In this document: positions 1-7,022 of the stretch, piece by piece
Layout of the letters: every line of letters starts with the position of its first letter
Position numbering within the stretch: position 1 is the first letter of the stretch
Assembly: GCA_937902115.1 (NCBI GenBank)
Contig: CALGSR010000439.1
Coordinates: 1 to 9,925 of the forward strand
Direction: 5' to 3'
DNA: 9,925 nucleotides
DNA from: an uncultured Bacillus sp.
Lineage (GTDB): Bacteria; Bacillota; Bacilli; Bacillales; Cytobacillaceae
Notes under the pieces: generated by a model
Told to the model about the DNA's origin: nothing
Database searches by the model: none
What the model saw: the letters and a program-made list of their open reading frames with translations, nothing else
Position numbers and translations under genes: made by a program

Positions 1-755
1 TCAACAAAAGCTGTCATTCCAGCATGAAGTGGTTTATTCATATCAATTAATTCATTGAGCTTTTTCATCGCCTCGCCAATTCCGCCGATTTGATCAATTA
101 AACCATACTCTACGGCATCCGTACCAATGACATTGGTCCCAATATCTCTCGTTAAATTCCCTTTAGCAAACATTAAATCTTTAAAATCTTCTTCCTTAAT
201 TTTCGAATGCTTTGTCACAAAACGTACTACTCGCTCCTGCATTCTATCTAAATACTCAAATGTTTGCGGAACACCAATAACCAGACCGGTTAATCGAATC
301 GGATGAACCGTCATCGTTGCCGTATCCGCAATAAAACTATAATCACACGATACCGCTATCGGAACCCCAATCGAATGACCCCCTCCTAAAACAATGGAAA
401 CTGTCGGCTTCGATAAAGAGGCTAACATTTCTGAGATAGCCAGACCTGCCTCAACATCACCACCAACCGTATTTAAGATCACGAGTAGTCCTTCAATTTT
501 TGGATTCTGTTCAATGGCAACGATTTGGGGAATCAAATGCTCATATTTTGTTGTTTTATTTTGTGGCGGCAGTTGTAGATGTCCTTCGATTTGTCCGATG
601 ATTGTCAAACAATGGATTTTCGAGTCCTGGGGCATTTGTGCAATATTGGTCTGCCCTAGCTGCGTAATTTTTTCGATTATGTTTGACGAACGCTCTTCTT
701 TTGGAGCCTCCTGATCCTCAGTTTCATTTTTATTACGAAAAAATGGATTGTCCAT
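1..755 (-). CDS. tepA: TepA-like ClpP-family serine peptidase (3' end cut by window edge)
   Basis: 251 codons are visible from an ATG at 755, preceded by an AAGGGAG ribosome binding site; no stop is reached before the left edge. The protein belongs to the ClpP/crotonase-like fold and reads as Bacillus TepA (YmfB), a ClpP-like protein linked to protein translocation and processing of secreted proteins. Visible motifs: a conserved PPQNKTTKYEH segment (63-73), LNTVGGDVEAG (94-104) for the oxyanion-type loop, GGGHSIG (124-130) with the likely nucleophile Ser128, and TVHP (149-152) with the likely catalytic His151. Asp204 in NLTRDIG is a possible third catalytic residue, by rough comparison with ClpP. 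There is no signal peptide. The charged N-terminus (1-25) is poorly conserved. From memory, B. subtilis TepA is about 245 residues, so only a few residues should be missing. The window's left neighbour cannot be seen. The family call is firm; the physiological role rests on literature for the homologue. Confidence 0.93.
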   Translation of the reverse strand, partial: MDNPFFRNKNETEDQEAPKEERSSNIIEKITQLGQTNIAQMPQDSKIHCLTIIGQIEGHLQLPPQNKTTKYEHLIPQIVAIEQNPKIEGLLVILNTVGGDVEAGLAISEMLASLSKPTVSIVLGGGHSIGVPIAVSCDYSFIADTATMTVHPIRLTGLVIGVPQTFEYLDRMQERVVRFVTKHSKIKEEDFKDLMFAKGNLTRDIGTNVIGTDAVEYGLIDQIGGIGEAMKKLNELIDMNKPLHAGMTAFV

Positions 756-845
756 CTATAATACTCCCTTCAACTTTCGTGATAGGAATAGTATGAGAAA
801 GTGCCGTCCATTTCATGCAAAATTTACATTTTTTACTCTCATGGT

Positions 846-1466
846 TTAATCTTGTTCAAGCAATTCAATAAAGTGGCATAATATCCTGGCGGTCAATCCC
901 CAGATTACCTTCCCCTTATATTGATAAAAATATTGTTCTACTTTTTTCCTCTGCCATTGATAATTTTCACCGCCACTAATCAGTTCATAAGGAAATCCTT
1001 CCTCAGGCTGCACAATTAATTGAACACGGTGAATTTCTGGTTTCGTCGTAAGTAAATAGGAAAGCGGCACGGTGAAAATCTCCCCTACTTCTGATTCATT
1101 AGGTGTTATTTTATTGATATCTGAAATTTTCCCTGCAAAAGGGTAGATTAAATTACCATTCGGGGAGTAAAGAATATCAAGCGGGATGATATCTTCAATA
1201 TCAGATTCATCAATTCCCAGCTCCTCTGTTGTTTCCCTTATTGCGCATTGGCGCTCATCCATATCAGACTTGTCCATTTTACCTCCAGGAAAACAAATTT
1301 CTCCAGGCTGCCTTCGTAAACTCATTGCTCTGACTTCAAACAACACATGAGTTTCATTATGTATGTTTATCAGTGGAAGTAATATAGCAAACTTTGATAA
1401 TTTCTCGTGTCCAAGAATAGATGGCTTGCGGTCTTTTAATTTTTCAAATTTGGCTGCTGCATTCAT
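846..1466 (-). CDS. Nudix hydrolase, CoA-pyrophosphatase (NudL/UPF0035) type
   Basis: Predicted to hydrolyse a nucleoside diphosphate linked to another moiety, most likely CoA or acyl-CoA, in the cytoplasm with Mg2+. An in-frame ATG at 1484 would give 212 residues, but I place the start at the next ATG, 1466 (206 residues), because a perfect GGAGGT lies 7 bases upstream of it. The upstream ATG has no ribosome binding site and lies only about 8 bases from the predicted transcription start. In numbering from 1484, the segment LRRQPGEICFPGG (56-68) matches the extra signature that marks the CoA subgroup of Nudix enzymes, and RETTEELG (83-90) is the metal-binding core. The spacing between FPGG and RE equals that in E. 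coli NudL as I recall it, and as there the first Glu of the generic Nudix box is absent. Substrate assignment is inference from these motifs. The gene appears monocistronic, with tepA 90 bases downstream on the same strand and no clear terminator between them. Confidence 0.88.
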   Translation of the reverse strand: MNAAAKFEKLKDRKPSILGHEKLSKFAILLPLINIHNETHVLFEVRAMSLRRQPGEICFPGGKMDKSDMDERQCAIRETTEELGIDESDIEDIIPLDILYSPNGNLIYPFAGKISDINKITPNESEVGEIFTVPLSYLLTTKPEIHRVQLIVQPEEGFPYELISGGENYQWQRKKVEQYFYQYKGKVIWGLTARILCHFIELLEQD

Positions 1467-1473
1467 CTTAACG

Positions 1474-1479
1474 ACCTCC
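1474..1479 (-). promoter_or_regulatory. Ribosome binding site that decides the Nudix start
   Basis: On the minus strand this reads GGAGGT, 7 bases before the ATG at 1466. No comparable site precedes the ATG at 1484. It therefore favours the shorter protein. Confidence 0.8.
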
Positions 1480-1498
1480 GACATGACTATTGAGCTCT

Positions 1499-1527
1499 AT
1501 TATACACGGTTTTCTTATTTTAAGAAA
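1499..1527 (-). promoter_or_regulatory. Candidate sigma-A promoter of the Nudix gene
   Basis: A perfect TATAAT lies at 1499-1504 on the minus strand. At 17-base spacing the -35 would be TTTCTT (1522-1527), a poor match, so -10 strength or an activator may matter. The predicted transcription start is near 1492, giving a leader of about 25 bases to the ATG at 1466. The -35 region lies inside the inverted repeat at 1510-1528. Confidence 0.55.
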
Positions 1528-1528
1528 A
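1510..1528. repeat. 8-bp perfect inverted repeat over the Nudix -35 region
   Basis: TTTTCTTA (1510-1517) and TAAGAAAA (1521-1528) are exact inverted copies separated by three T residues. The dyad centre is about 27 bases upstream of the predicted transcription start and covers the weak -35. A dimeric regulator could bind here. It is very AT-rich, so chance is a real alternative. It lacks the GC stem expected of an intrinsic terminator. Confidence 0.45.
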
Positions 1529-1603
1529 GTCACTGCTTCTTGTTGCTGACCACTACTCCTCACAAATGCATAAATTCACTACGTTACTTGTACTGAGAAT
1601 TTT

Positions 1604-1637
1604 AAAAAACGGACAGCCTGTAATCAGGTCTGTCCGT
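1604..1637 (-). terminator. Rho-independent terminator of the DinB-family gene
   Basis: On the minus strand ACGGACAG (1637-1630) pairs with CTGTCCGT (1616-1609). The stem continues with CCTG/CAGG after one bulged base and closes on a four-base loop. A run of six T residues follows at 1609-1604. It begins 8 bases after the stop codon at 1645. There is no T run on the plus-strand side, so it acts on the minus strand only. Confidence 0.9.
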
Positions 1638-1644
1638 CAATCGA

Positions 1645-2109
1645 TTATTTTGTATGATTTAAAGCTGTTTCTATCACACGTCTCATCGCATGGATTTGAC
1701 CGAAGTGATAGGATTCATGATAAATCGCGAAACTTGTTAACTCGCCAACTGTTGTTTGTCCAACCATCGGTTCAGGTAATTTTTCAAGGAAACGCTCATT
1801 TGGAACTTCTTTAATTCGCGCTAATTGTTCCTTTGAAGCTTCTAGAAGCTCAGCCACGCTTGGAGCTTCCCCTTTCCAATCAGCAGGCTTCGTGCCCGGA
1901 GCGAAATATTCGCTATAATTAGCAGGAAGTTTCTCATCACTGCCAAAAACAAATCTTTCAGTGACTAACAATAAATGACCGAGATTCCAATGAATTGTAT
2001 TTGGAAATCCCGCAGGCTGTGCTTCAGTCACTTCCGCAGGCAATTCTTCCAATCTTTTTACTAGTCTTGATCGAACAATATCAAATTGATTTTTAAGTAG
2101 ATCTCCCAT
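1645..2109 (-). CDS. DinB/YfiT-like four-helix metal-binding protein
   Basis: 154 residues, the usual length for the DinB_2 superfamily: cytoplasmic four-helix bundles that bind a divalent metal through three histidines. Some members act as thiol (bacillithiol or mycothiol) S-transferases; most have no known reaction. The expected ligands are visible: His45 in WNLGHLL, and His131 and His135 in the motif YHESYHFGQI (130-139), where the HxxxHxxQ pattern is typical. Between the helices is a proline- and aromatic-rich loop (61-80). The start is ATG 2109 with GGAGGAG (2115-2121) about 5 bases upstream. The gene has its own predicted promoter and a strong terminator, so it looks monocistronic, although ppk2 lies upstream on the same strand without an obvious terminator. 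The family is clear; the substrate cannot be told from sequence. Confidence 0.87.
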   Translation of the reverse strand: MGDLLKNQFDIVRSRLVKRLEELPAEVTEAQPAGFPNTIHWNLGHLLLVTERFVFGSDEKLPANYSEYFAPGTKPADWKGEAPSVAELLEASKEQLARIKEVPNERFLEKLPEPMVGQTTVGELTSFAIYHESYHFGQIHAMRRVIETALNHTK

Positions 2110-2140
2110 ATTAACTCCTCCATGTCCTTTATCTTTTACT

Positions 2141-2169
2141 ATTATGTATTCATAATATTTTTAGGGCAA
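2141..2169 (-). promoter_or_regulatory. Candidate sigma-A promoter of the DinB-family gene
   Basis: The minus strand reads TTGCCC (2169-2164), a 17-base spacer, then CATAAT (2146-2141). This matches 4 of 6 and 5 of 6 consensus bases at ideal spacing. It lies about 30 bases upstream of the ATG at 2109. Confidence 0.55.
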
Positions 2170-2267
2170 CATTATATTATCTTTATTTAAGTTGCTTACA
2201 GTAGTAAACCATATTTTCTATTGTAACAAGCAAAACAGTGTTGATCAATAAAAAAGACCGTTTTGGA

Positions 2268-3026
2268 TCAATTCCCTTTGTCATCTCCATATTCCGGAAG
2301 CGGAATTCCGTGCATTATTAAATGCTCCTCCATCCTTCCTACAATGATTTTCAACGTTTCAATACGAGAGAATTTTTTATCATTACAAGCGATGATATGC
2401 CATGGAGCATATTTGGTATCTGTTTTCACAAACATCTCTTCCGCTGCCGCGACATAGTCCTCCCATTTTTCCCGATTCCGCCAATCTTCGTTCGTAAGCT
2501 TCCAGCGCTTAAATGGATTATCCTGTCTTACTGTAAAACGTGCTAATTGTTCTTCTTCAGTAATATGATAATAAAACTTAACAATTAAACATCCGTCCAC
2601 TGACAATAATTTTTCAAAATCATTGATTTCATCATAGGCTCTTTTCCACTCTTGCTCTTTGGCAAAGCCTTCAATCCGTTCTACGAGAACACGGCCATAC
2701 CAGGAACGGTCAAAGATCGAAATTTGTCCATATTGAGGAATTTTTCGCCAGAATCGCTGTAAATAATGGTATCTCATTTCATGGGGCTCAGGAGCCGCAA
2801 TCGCCATAACTTGGAACCCTCGCGGATCTATATATTCAGTAATCCTCTTAATAGCCCCGCCCTTTCCCGCGGCATCGACTCCTTCCATGACAAAGATCGC
2901 AGCAACTTTTTCTTGATGAAACACATGCTGCAAACGCAATAGCCGCCATTGATACTTTTTTAAATTTTTCTTATATACTTTCTTCTCCATTACCTCATCG
3001 GTAAATGCTTCTTTCAAACGTCCCAT
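2268..3026 (-). CDS. ppk2: Polyphosphate kinase 2 (PPK2) family polyphosphate:nucleotide phosphotransferase
   Basis: 252 residues forming one complete PPK2 domain. PPK2 enzymes move phosphate between polyphosphate and nucleotides in the cytoplasm. The Walker A loop is EGVDAAGKGG (48-57, Lys55). The Walker B region is ISIFDRSWYGRVLVER (102-117, Asp106). The lid module runs from about 167 to 187 and holds the basic residues Arg167, Lys173, Arg174 and Lys176. The FDRSWYGRVLVER form, rather than the YNRAGVE form of class I, resembles the AMP-phosphorylating (class II, PAP) subgroup as I remember it, so AMP to ADP is the most likely reaction; this is an inference. The start is ATG 3026, with GGGGGAG 8 bases upstream. 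A small hairpin sits just before that site. No confident promoter was found. The gene is divergent from menC. No ppk1 or exopolyphosphatase gene is nearby. Confidence 0.92.
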   Translation of the reverse strand: MGRLKEAFTDEVMEKKVYKKNLKKYQWRLLRLQHVFHQEKVAAIFVMEGVDAAGKGGAIKRITEYIDPRGFQVMAIAAPEPHEMRYHYLQRFWRKIPQYGQISIFDRSWYGRVLVERIEGFAKEQEWKRAYDEINDFEKLLSVDGCLIVKFYYHITEEEQLARFTVRQDNPFKRWKLTNEDWRNREKWEDYVAAAEEMFVKTDTKYAPWHIIACNDKKFSRIETLKIIVGRMEEHLIMHGIPLPEYGDDKGN

Positions 3027-3045
3027 TTATGAAACTCCCCCTATC

Positions 3046-3063
3046 TGTGCTGAATAAAGCACA
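3046..3063 (-). other. Small hairpin in the ppk2 leader
   Basis: TGTGCT (minus strand, 3063-3058) and AGCACA (3051-3046) form a perfect 6-bp stem with a six-base loop. It ends about 5 bases before the GGGGGAG ribosome binding site. It could influence translation or mRNA stability. With no T run it is not a terminator. Confidence 0.4.
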
Positions 3064-3204
3064 CTTGCACTCGCGATCGCCCGATCAAGTTCTCATCTTT
3101 CCTCATTAAAATAGCATAAAAATATAAGCAGTGGTATAGCCGTCCGAAGAAAGAAAGCTGCAACTTGACCCGACTGTGGCAATATATATTCAGGTAACAG
3201 AACT

Positions 3205-3233
3205 TTGACCTTTTTTGCCATTCTTCCTATTGT
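3205..3233 (+). promoter_or_regulatory. Candidate sigma-A promoter of menC
   Basis: TTGACC (3205-3210, 5 of 6 consensus), a spacer of exactly 17 bases, then TATTGT (3228-3233, 4 of 6). The predicted start near 3240 gives a leader of about 60 bases before the GTG start codon. Confidence 0.55.
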
Positions 3234-3300
3234 AAAAAGATTTCACTCAAGTAATAATGAAACAAACAGCAAAATCAAATTATAAACGGAGGCACTATCG

Positions 3301-4431
3301 GTGATACTGGAGCGAGTTATATTAAGGCATTTGCAAATGAAACTGAAAACATCTTGGGTAACCAGTTATGGAACGATGACTACGAAAGATTTTATTTTAG
3401 TTGAAGTCATCGATGAAGATGGAATTTCTGGTTGGGGAGAATCGGTTGCTTTCCAAACCCCGTGGTATACAGAGGAAACGGTGAAAACAAATTGGCATAT
3501 GCTCGAGGACTACTTAATTCCACTGGCCTTCCAATCTCCTATTGAACATCCAGATGATTTGCAGGGCCGTTTTTCTTTTATGAAAAAAAATAATATGGCA
3601 AAAGCGGCGATTGAAGGAGCAATTTGGGATTTATGGGCAAAGAAACAACAGTTGCCATTAAGCCATGCCCTTGGCGGCAGCCGCAAACAAATCGAAGTCG
3701 GCATCAGCATCGGAATTCAAGAAAGTGAAGAGCAGCTACTAAATCTTATTGAGGAATTCTTGGAAAAAGGATACCGCCGGGTGAAGGTGAAAATAAAACC
3801 AGGACAAGATCTATCGGTCATCGAAAGCATCCGCAAAAGGTTTCCCACTCTTCCCTTAATGGCAGATGCGAACTCGGCATATACGTTGAAAGACATCGAC
3901 TTACTTAAAGAGCTGGATCAATATCAGCTTATGATGATTGAACAGCCACTGGCAGCAGACGATATCATTGACCATGCAGCATTGCAGACAGAGCTCAAAA
4001 CCCCTATTTGCTTAGATGAAAGTATCACGTCCGCAGAGGATGCCCGAAAAGCAATCGACCTAGGCAGCTGCAAAATTATTAATCTTAAAATTGGCCGGGT
4101 AGGCGGCTTAAGTGAGTCGATAAAATTACACCATCTCTGCAAAGAAAAAGGGATTGATGTTTGGTGCGGCGGAATGCTTGAAGCAGGAGTCGGCCGTGCC
4201 CATAATATTGCCATTTCGTCTTTAGCGCACTTTACATTGCCTGGGGATACGGCCGGTTCATCACGTTATTGGGATAGGGATATCATTGACCCGGAAGTAA
4301 CCGTTGAGAATGGTTTGATTAATGTCCCTGAAAAGGCCGGAATCGGCTTTGCGGTAAATCGGAAAATGGTCGATTATTATACCCTATCTTCTAAAACATA
4401 CCGCAATCGAGCAAATTCGTCTGAAGGATGA
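3301..4431 (+). CDS. menC: o-Succinylbenzoate synthase / N-succinylamino acid racemase (MenC)
   Basis: 376 residues of the enolase superfamily, MenC (OSBS/NSAR) branch. OSBS dehydrates SHCHC to o-succinylbenzoate in menaquinone synthesis; some relatives also, or instead, racemise N-succinylamino acids. The N-terminal capping domain covers about 1-125 and the barrel the rest. Catalytic residues are intact: Lys164 in KVKIKPG, metal ligands Asp189 (ADAN), Glu214 (IEQP) and Asp239 (LDES), and Lys263 (NLKIGRVGG). This numbering almost coincides with that of Amycolatopsis OSBS/NSAR as I recall it. The start codon is GTG at 3301, with GGAGG (3288-3292) 8 bases upstream. In B. subtilis menC ends the men operon; here it stands alone with its own promoter and terminator, so the racemase role, or both activities, must be considered. 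The family call is firm; the in vivo substrate is open. Confidence 0.93.
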   Translation: MILERVILRHLQMKLKTSWVTSYGTMTTKDFILVEVIDEDGISGWGESVAFQTPWYTEETVKTNWHMLEDYLIPLAFQSPIEHPDDLQGRFSFMKKNNMAKAAIEGAIWDLWAKKQQLPLSHALGGSRKQIEVGISIGIQESEEQLLNLIEEFLEKGYRRVKVKIKPGQDLSVIESIRKRFPTLPLMADANSAYTLKDIDLLKELDQYQLMMIEQPLAADDIIDHAALQTELKTPICLDESITSAEDARKAIDLGSCKIINLKIGRVGGLSESIKLHHLCKEKGIDVWCGGMLEAGVGRAHNIAISSLAHFTLPGDTAGSSRYWDRDIIDPEVTVENGLINVPEKAGIGFAVNRKMVDYYTLSSKTYRNRANSSEG

Positions 4432-4482
4432 AAAAAACGGCTGATTCTTAATCACATAGTAGATTGAATTAGCCGTTTTTTT
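4432..4482. terminator. Bidirectional terminator between menC and the ABC exporter operon
   Basis: AAAAAACGGCT (4432-4442) pairs with AGCCGTTTTTT (4471-4481). The stem extends through GATTC/GAATT with one G-T pair, for 16 pairs in total. The T tract on one strand and the A tract on the other make it work for both convergent units. It starts directly after the menC stop and ends 14 bases before the permease stop. Confidence 0.9.
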
Positions 4483-4495
4483 CGTATGAAGCAGA

Positions 4496-6100
4496 TTATC
4501 CTATAATATCACGTTTGTTATATCCTATCACACCGATCACAGTTGCGATCATAAATAGCACTGTTAAGGCGATTAAAGGCAGCACTCTCAATTCATCTGT
4601 AAGAAGCTGTGGAATATGTTCAAATACCGAAAGATTTACCAGCCATTCAGACAATTCAAGCGTTTCTTTTAAATAAAGAACTATAAAACAGTAGACGACA
4701 TACAACCAAACAAAACTGGTTAATTTTGGCGCAGCTCCAATCAGTAGTACAGTTAGACCAACTATTGCCCACAATGCAGGCAAATAAACAAACGCTGTAC
4801 TTAATATTTCTATGAAATCAATGGGTTCCTCCAAGACGGAGTTCCCGGAAGCCCATAGACCGAGCGCATTTACGAACCCCATGACTAGACTGACGAATAG
4901 CGCCAAAAGAGTGTAGGTGGTTAATAGATGTGTCCGTGAAACAGTGCGGCTGAAGAAATGTTCCGTCCGGTTCCTTTTTTCTTCTCCCTTTAATTTTAAT
5001 ACCACCATGACAGCCGGGATTACACTAGTAATAGAGATAATTCCCACTAGCATCGCTAGAAATTGATCTGTAAGAGATACGGAAGGATCGAGTGCCATAA
5101 CGGACTGTACATACTCATTATCGGCAAAATAGGTTTCTAAATCTTTCAGGACAAATCCAAACGCTGCACAGATAGAAAAAACACCGATGGTCCATGAGAT
5201 AATCGTTGTACGCTGTAGCCTTAAAGCAAGACCAAATGGTGTCTGCAAAAAGCGAGAGGCATGTATTTTCCCTTTTCTTTGCGGCAGAAACCCTGATCCA
5301 ATATCTCGTATAGAATTCAAATAAAAAGCAGCAGCAAACAATACGATTGTGATACCAACTAACACGATAACTGGCTGCCAATGATTCCCCGCAAACACAT
5401 TGGCTCGTAAAATGAGTCCAAGCGGCGATAACAAGGATAATATCTCATTGCCTGCATCACCAATAGCACGAACAATATAAAATAGAATTAGAATGGCAAA
5501 AGAGTAACCTGTCGTCCCTCTTGAGGTTGGCGATAGTTGGGCTAAAACCGCCGTGATTGCAGCAAAAATTAATCCTGTTACCCCTAAAATGGCTCCATAG
5601 AGAAATGAACTTTGCACAGAATAACTTTGGTTGTCCAACGCAGTCAGACCCATTCCTATTAGTACAGCAAGCACTATATTCGTTAGAAGCATCACAAGAA
5701 TAGCCGCACTTAAATATGATAATCGTCCAACCGGCAGTGAACGGATGATCTCTGCTCTTCCTTCTTCTTCATCGGCCCTTGTACTTTTGCTGATCATTAG
5801 AATATTCATTACTGCAACGGCAATCGCTGAAAATAAAAGCATTTCGATCGCAAAAACGGCTCCAACTGACATATCTTCCATTTCATAGCCAATCCCAATC
5901 ATCGCCTTCATAGCCGGATTTTCTGTAATAAGGGCATAAGCCTGTTGCGAGGCCTGATCCGGAAAGGCGGATGGATAGGTTGCTGCCGTTGCAAAAGTAA
6001 CGGCGATTAACCCAACAAGCCACATCGTAATTTTAAAACGCTCCTGTTTCAGCATTAATTTTATCAGCGTTCCGGTACCTTGAAACAAAGAGGGAACCAT
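4496..6100 (-). CDS. ABC exporter permease, TnrB3-like (putative polyketide/antibiotic exporter)
   Basis: 534 residues, very hydrophobic, with about 12 predicted membrane helices: roughly 24-41, 80-103, 129-152, 168-189, 199-212, 243-260, then 300-318, 346-369, 392-415, 434-457, 462-478 and 506-526. Length and pattern fit the COG3559/TnrB3 group, named after a tetronasin-resistance exporter. The two halves look like an ancient duplication. A cytoplasmic loop in the first half, GRAEIIRSLPVGR (114-126), lines up at a constant offset of 263 with NRTEHFFSRTVSR (377-389), conserving Arg, Glu, Ser, Val and Arg. The start ATG at 6100 shares one base with the ATPase stop (TAATG), and GGGGAG lies just upstream, so translation is probably coupled. 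The actual substrate cannot be read from the sequence; the 'polyketide' label is a family name, not evidence. No dedicated TetR regulator is seen beside it. Confidence 0.88.
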   Translation of the reverse strand: MVPSLFQGTGTLIKLMLKQERFKITMWLVGLIAVTFATAATYPSAFPDQASQQAYALITENPAMKAMIGIGYEMEDMSVGAVFAIEMLLFSAIAVAVMNILMISKSTRADEEEGRAEIIRSLPVGRLSYLSAAILVMLLTNIVLAVLIGMGLTALDNQSYSVQSSFLYGAILGVTGLIFAAITAVLAQLSPTSRGTTGYSFAILILFYIVRAIGDAGNEILSLLSPLGLILRANVFAGNHWQPVIVLVGITIVLFAAAFYLNSIRDIGSGFLPQRKGKIHASRFLQTPFGLALRLQRTTIISWTIGVFSICAAFGFVLKDLETYFADNEYVQSVMALDPSVSLTDQFLAMLVGIISITSVIPAVMVVLKLKGEEKRNRTEHFFSRTVSRTHLLTTYTLLALFVSLVMGFVNALGLWASGNSVLEEPIDFIEILSTAFVYLPALWAIVGLTVLLIGAAPKLTSFVWLYVVYCFIVLYLKETLELSEWLVNLSVFEHIPQLLTDELRVLPLIALTVLFMIATVIGVIGYNKRDIIG

Positions 6101-7014
6101 TATTTCTCCCCTCCCACAGCATAACCGGCTTGATCGATTCCTTGATAATGCTGCATAAACAGATCTTCTAATGTCGGCGAGGCACTCTCCAATTTCACGA
6201 CACCAAATGAGCTGATATAACGAATTACTGCGGCCAATTCTTCCGTATCTACCTGAAAGGTTAGCCCGGCATCACTTGCAACAGGATTGTGAACCCCTTT
6301 TATCTTGTCTATAGTAGGAATCGGTTCTTTTGTTTTAATCGTTAATTGTGTTCGTGTCAGATGGCGCATTTCACTCAATATTCCTGTTTCAATAATCTTC
6401 CCTTCACGAATGATCGCTATCTTATCACACACTTTTTCAACCTCAGATAATATATGACTCGAAAGGAGAACACTTTTGCCAGCCGCTTTCGCTTCCAATA
6501 CATTTTCCTGGAACATTCTTTCCATTAATGGATCAAGACCAGAAGTCGGTTCATCTAAAATATATAAATCTGCATTGGATGCAAATGCTGAAATTAAAGC
6601 AATCTTCTGGCGATTCCCTTTTGAGTATGTACGGCATTTTTTTGTTGGATCCAAATGAAAGCGTTCAATTAACTCATCACGCTTTTGCAGATTTCCATTG
6701 CCTCTCATTTTTAAAAATAAATCAATCACCTCTCCACCGGATAGATTCGGCCAAAGGTTAGCTTCACCCGGAACATAGGCAATCCGCTTATGTATCTCAA
6801 CTGCATCCTTCCAGGCATCCTTGCCAAAAATTTTCACTTCTCCTGCTGTTGCCTTCAACATTCCGAGAAGCACGCGAATGGTTGTTGATTTTCCTGCCCC
6901 ATTCGGACCGATGAAACCATATATTTCACCTTCATTGATCGTTAAATCCACCTGATCTAAAGCGGTAAAACGGCCAAACTTTTTCGTTAAACCTCTTACT
7001 TCAATGATACTCAT
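6100..7014 (-). CDS. ABC exporter ATP-binding protein, partner of the TnrB3-like permease
   Basis: 304 residues from the start chosen here. A GTG at 7023 would add three residues, but AGGGG (7023-7027) abuts that codon and lies 8 bases from the ATG at 7014, so the ATG is preferred. In numbering from the GTG: Walker A GPNGAGKST (39-47), Walker B LYILDEPTSGLDP (153-165), switch His190 in LSSH, and signature YSKGNRQK (133-140) in place of LSGGQ. The Q-loop position in YVPGEANLWP (83-92) carries Gly where Gln is usual. My recollection is that both variants are normal in this exporter group. The remainder (about 225-307) is the accessory C-terminal domain common in DrrA-type ATPases. The protein should form the motor of a drug or lipid-like exporter at the inner face of the membrane. 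It is first in a two-gene operon with its own promoter. Confidence 0.92.
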   Translation of the reverse strand: MSIIEVRGLTKKFGRFTALDQVDLTINEGEIYGFIGPNGAGKSTTIRVLLGMLKATAGEVKIFGKDAWKDAVEIHKRIAYVPGEANLWPNLSGGEVIDLFLKMRGNGNLQKRDELIERFHLDPTKKCRTYSKGNRQKIALISAFASNADLYILDEPTSGLDPLMERMFQENVLEAKAAGKSVLLSSHILSEVEKVCDKIAIIREGKIIETGILSEMRHLTRTQLTIKTKEPIPTIDKIKGVHNPVASDAGLTFQVDTEELAAVIRYISSFGVVKLESASPTLEDLFMQHYQGIDQAGYAVGGEK

Positions 7015-7022
7015 ATTTATCA

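Noticed and set aside
394..714. Plus-strand frame of 106 codons
   Set aside because: It lies opposite tepA, whose conserved ClpP motifs show that the minus strand is coding.
756..845. Promoter for tepA in the gap after the Nudix gene
   Set aside because: Only weak -10-like and -35-like hexamers at poor spacing were found; read-through from the Nudix gene is equally possible.
2231..2271. Possible terminator after ppk2 (CAAAAC/GTTTTG and TTGATC/GATCAA inverted repeats with a T run)
   Set aside because: The pairings are short, AT-rich and mutually exclusive with large loops, and the T run falls inside rather than after the stem, so I cannot support a terminator call.
3071..3083. GCGATCGC palindrome like the cyanobacterial HIP1 element
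   Set aside because: Only one copy is present in a clearly Firmicute-type sequence; an 8-base palindrome can occur by chance.
3090..3106. TTCTCATC followed by TCCTCATT upstream of menC, resembling the PepSY-promoter repeat
   Set aside because: The shared CTCAT cores are 10 bp apart, not 11, the match is imperfect, and the site lies over 100 bases from the menC -35; probably chance.
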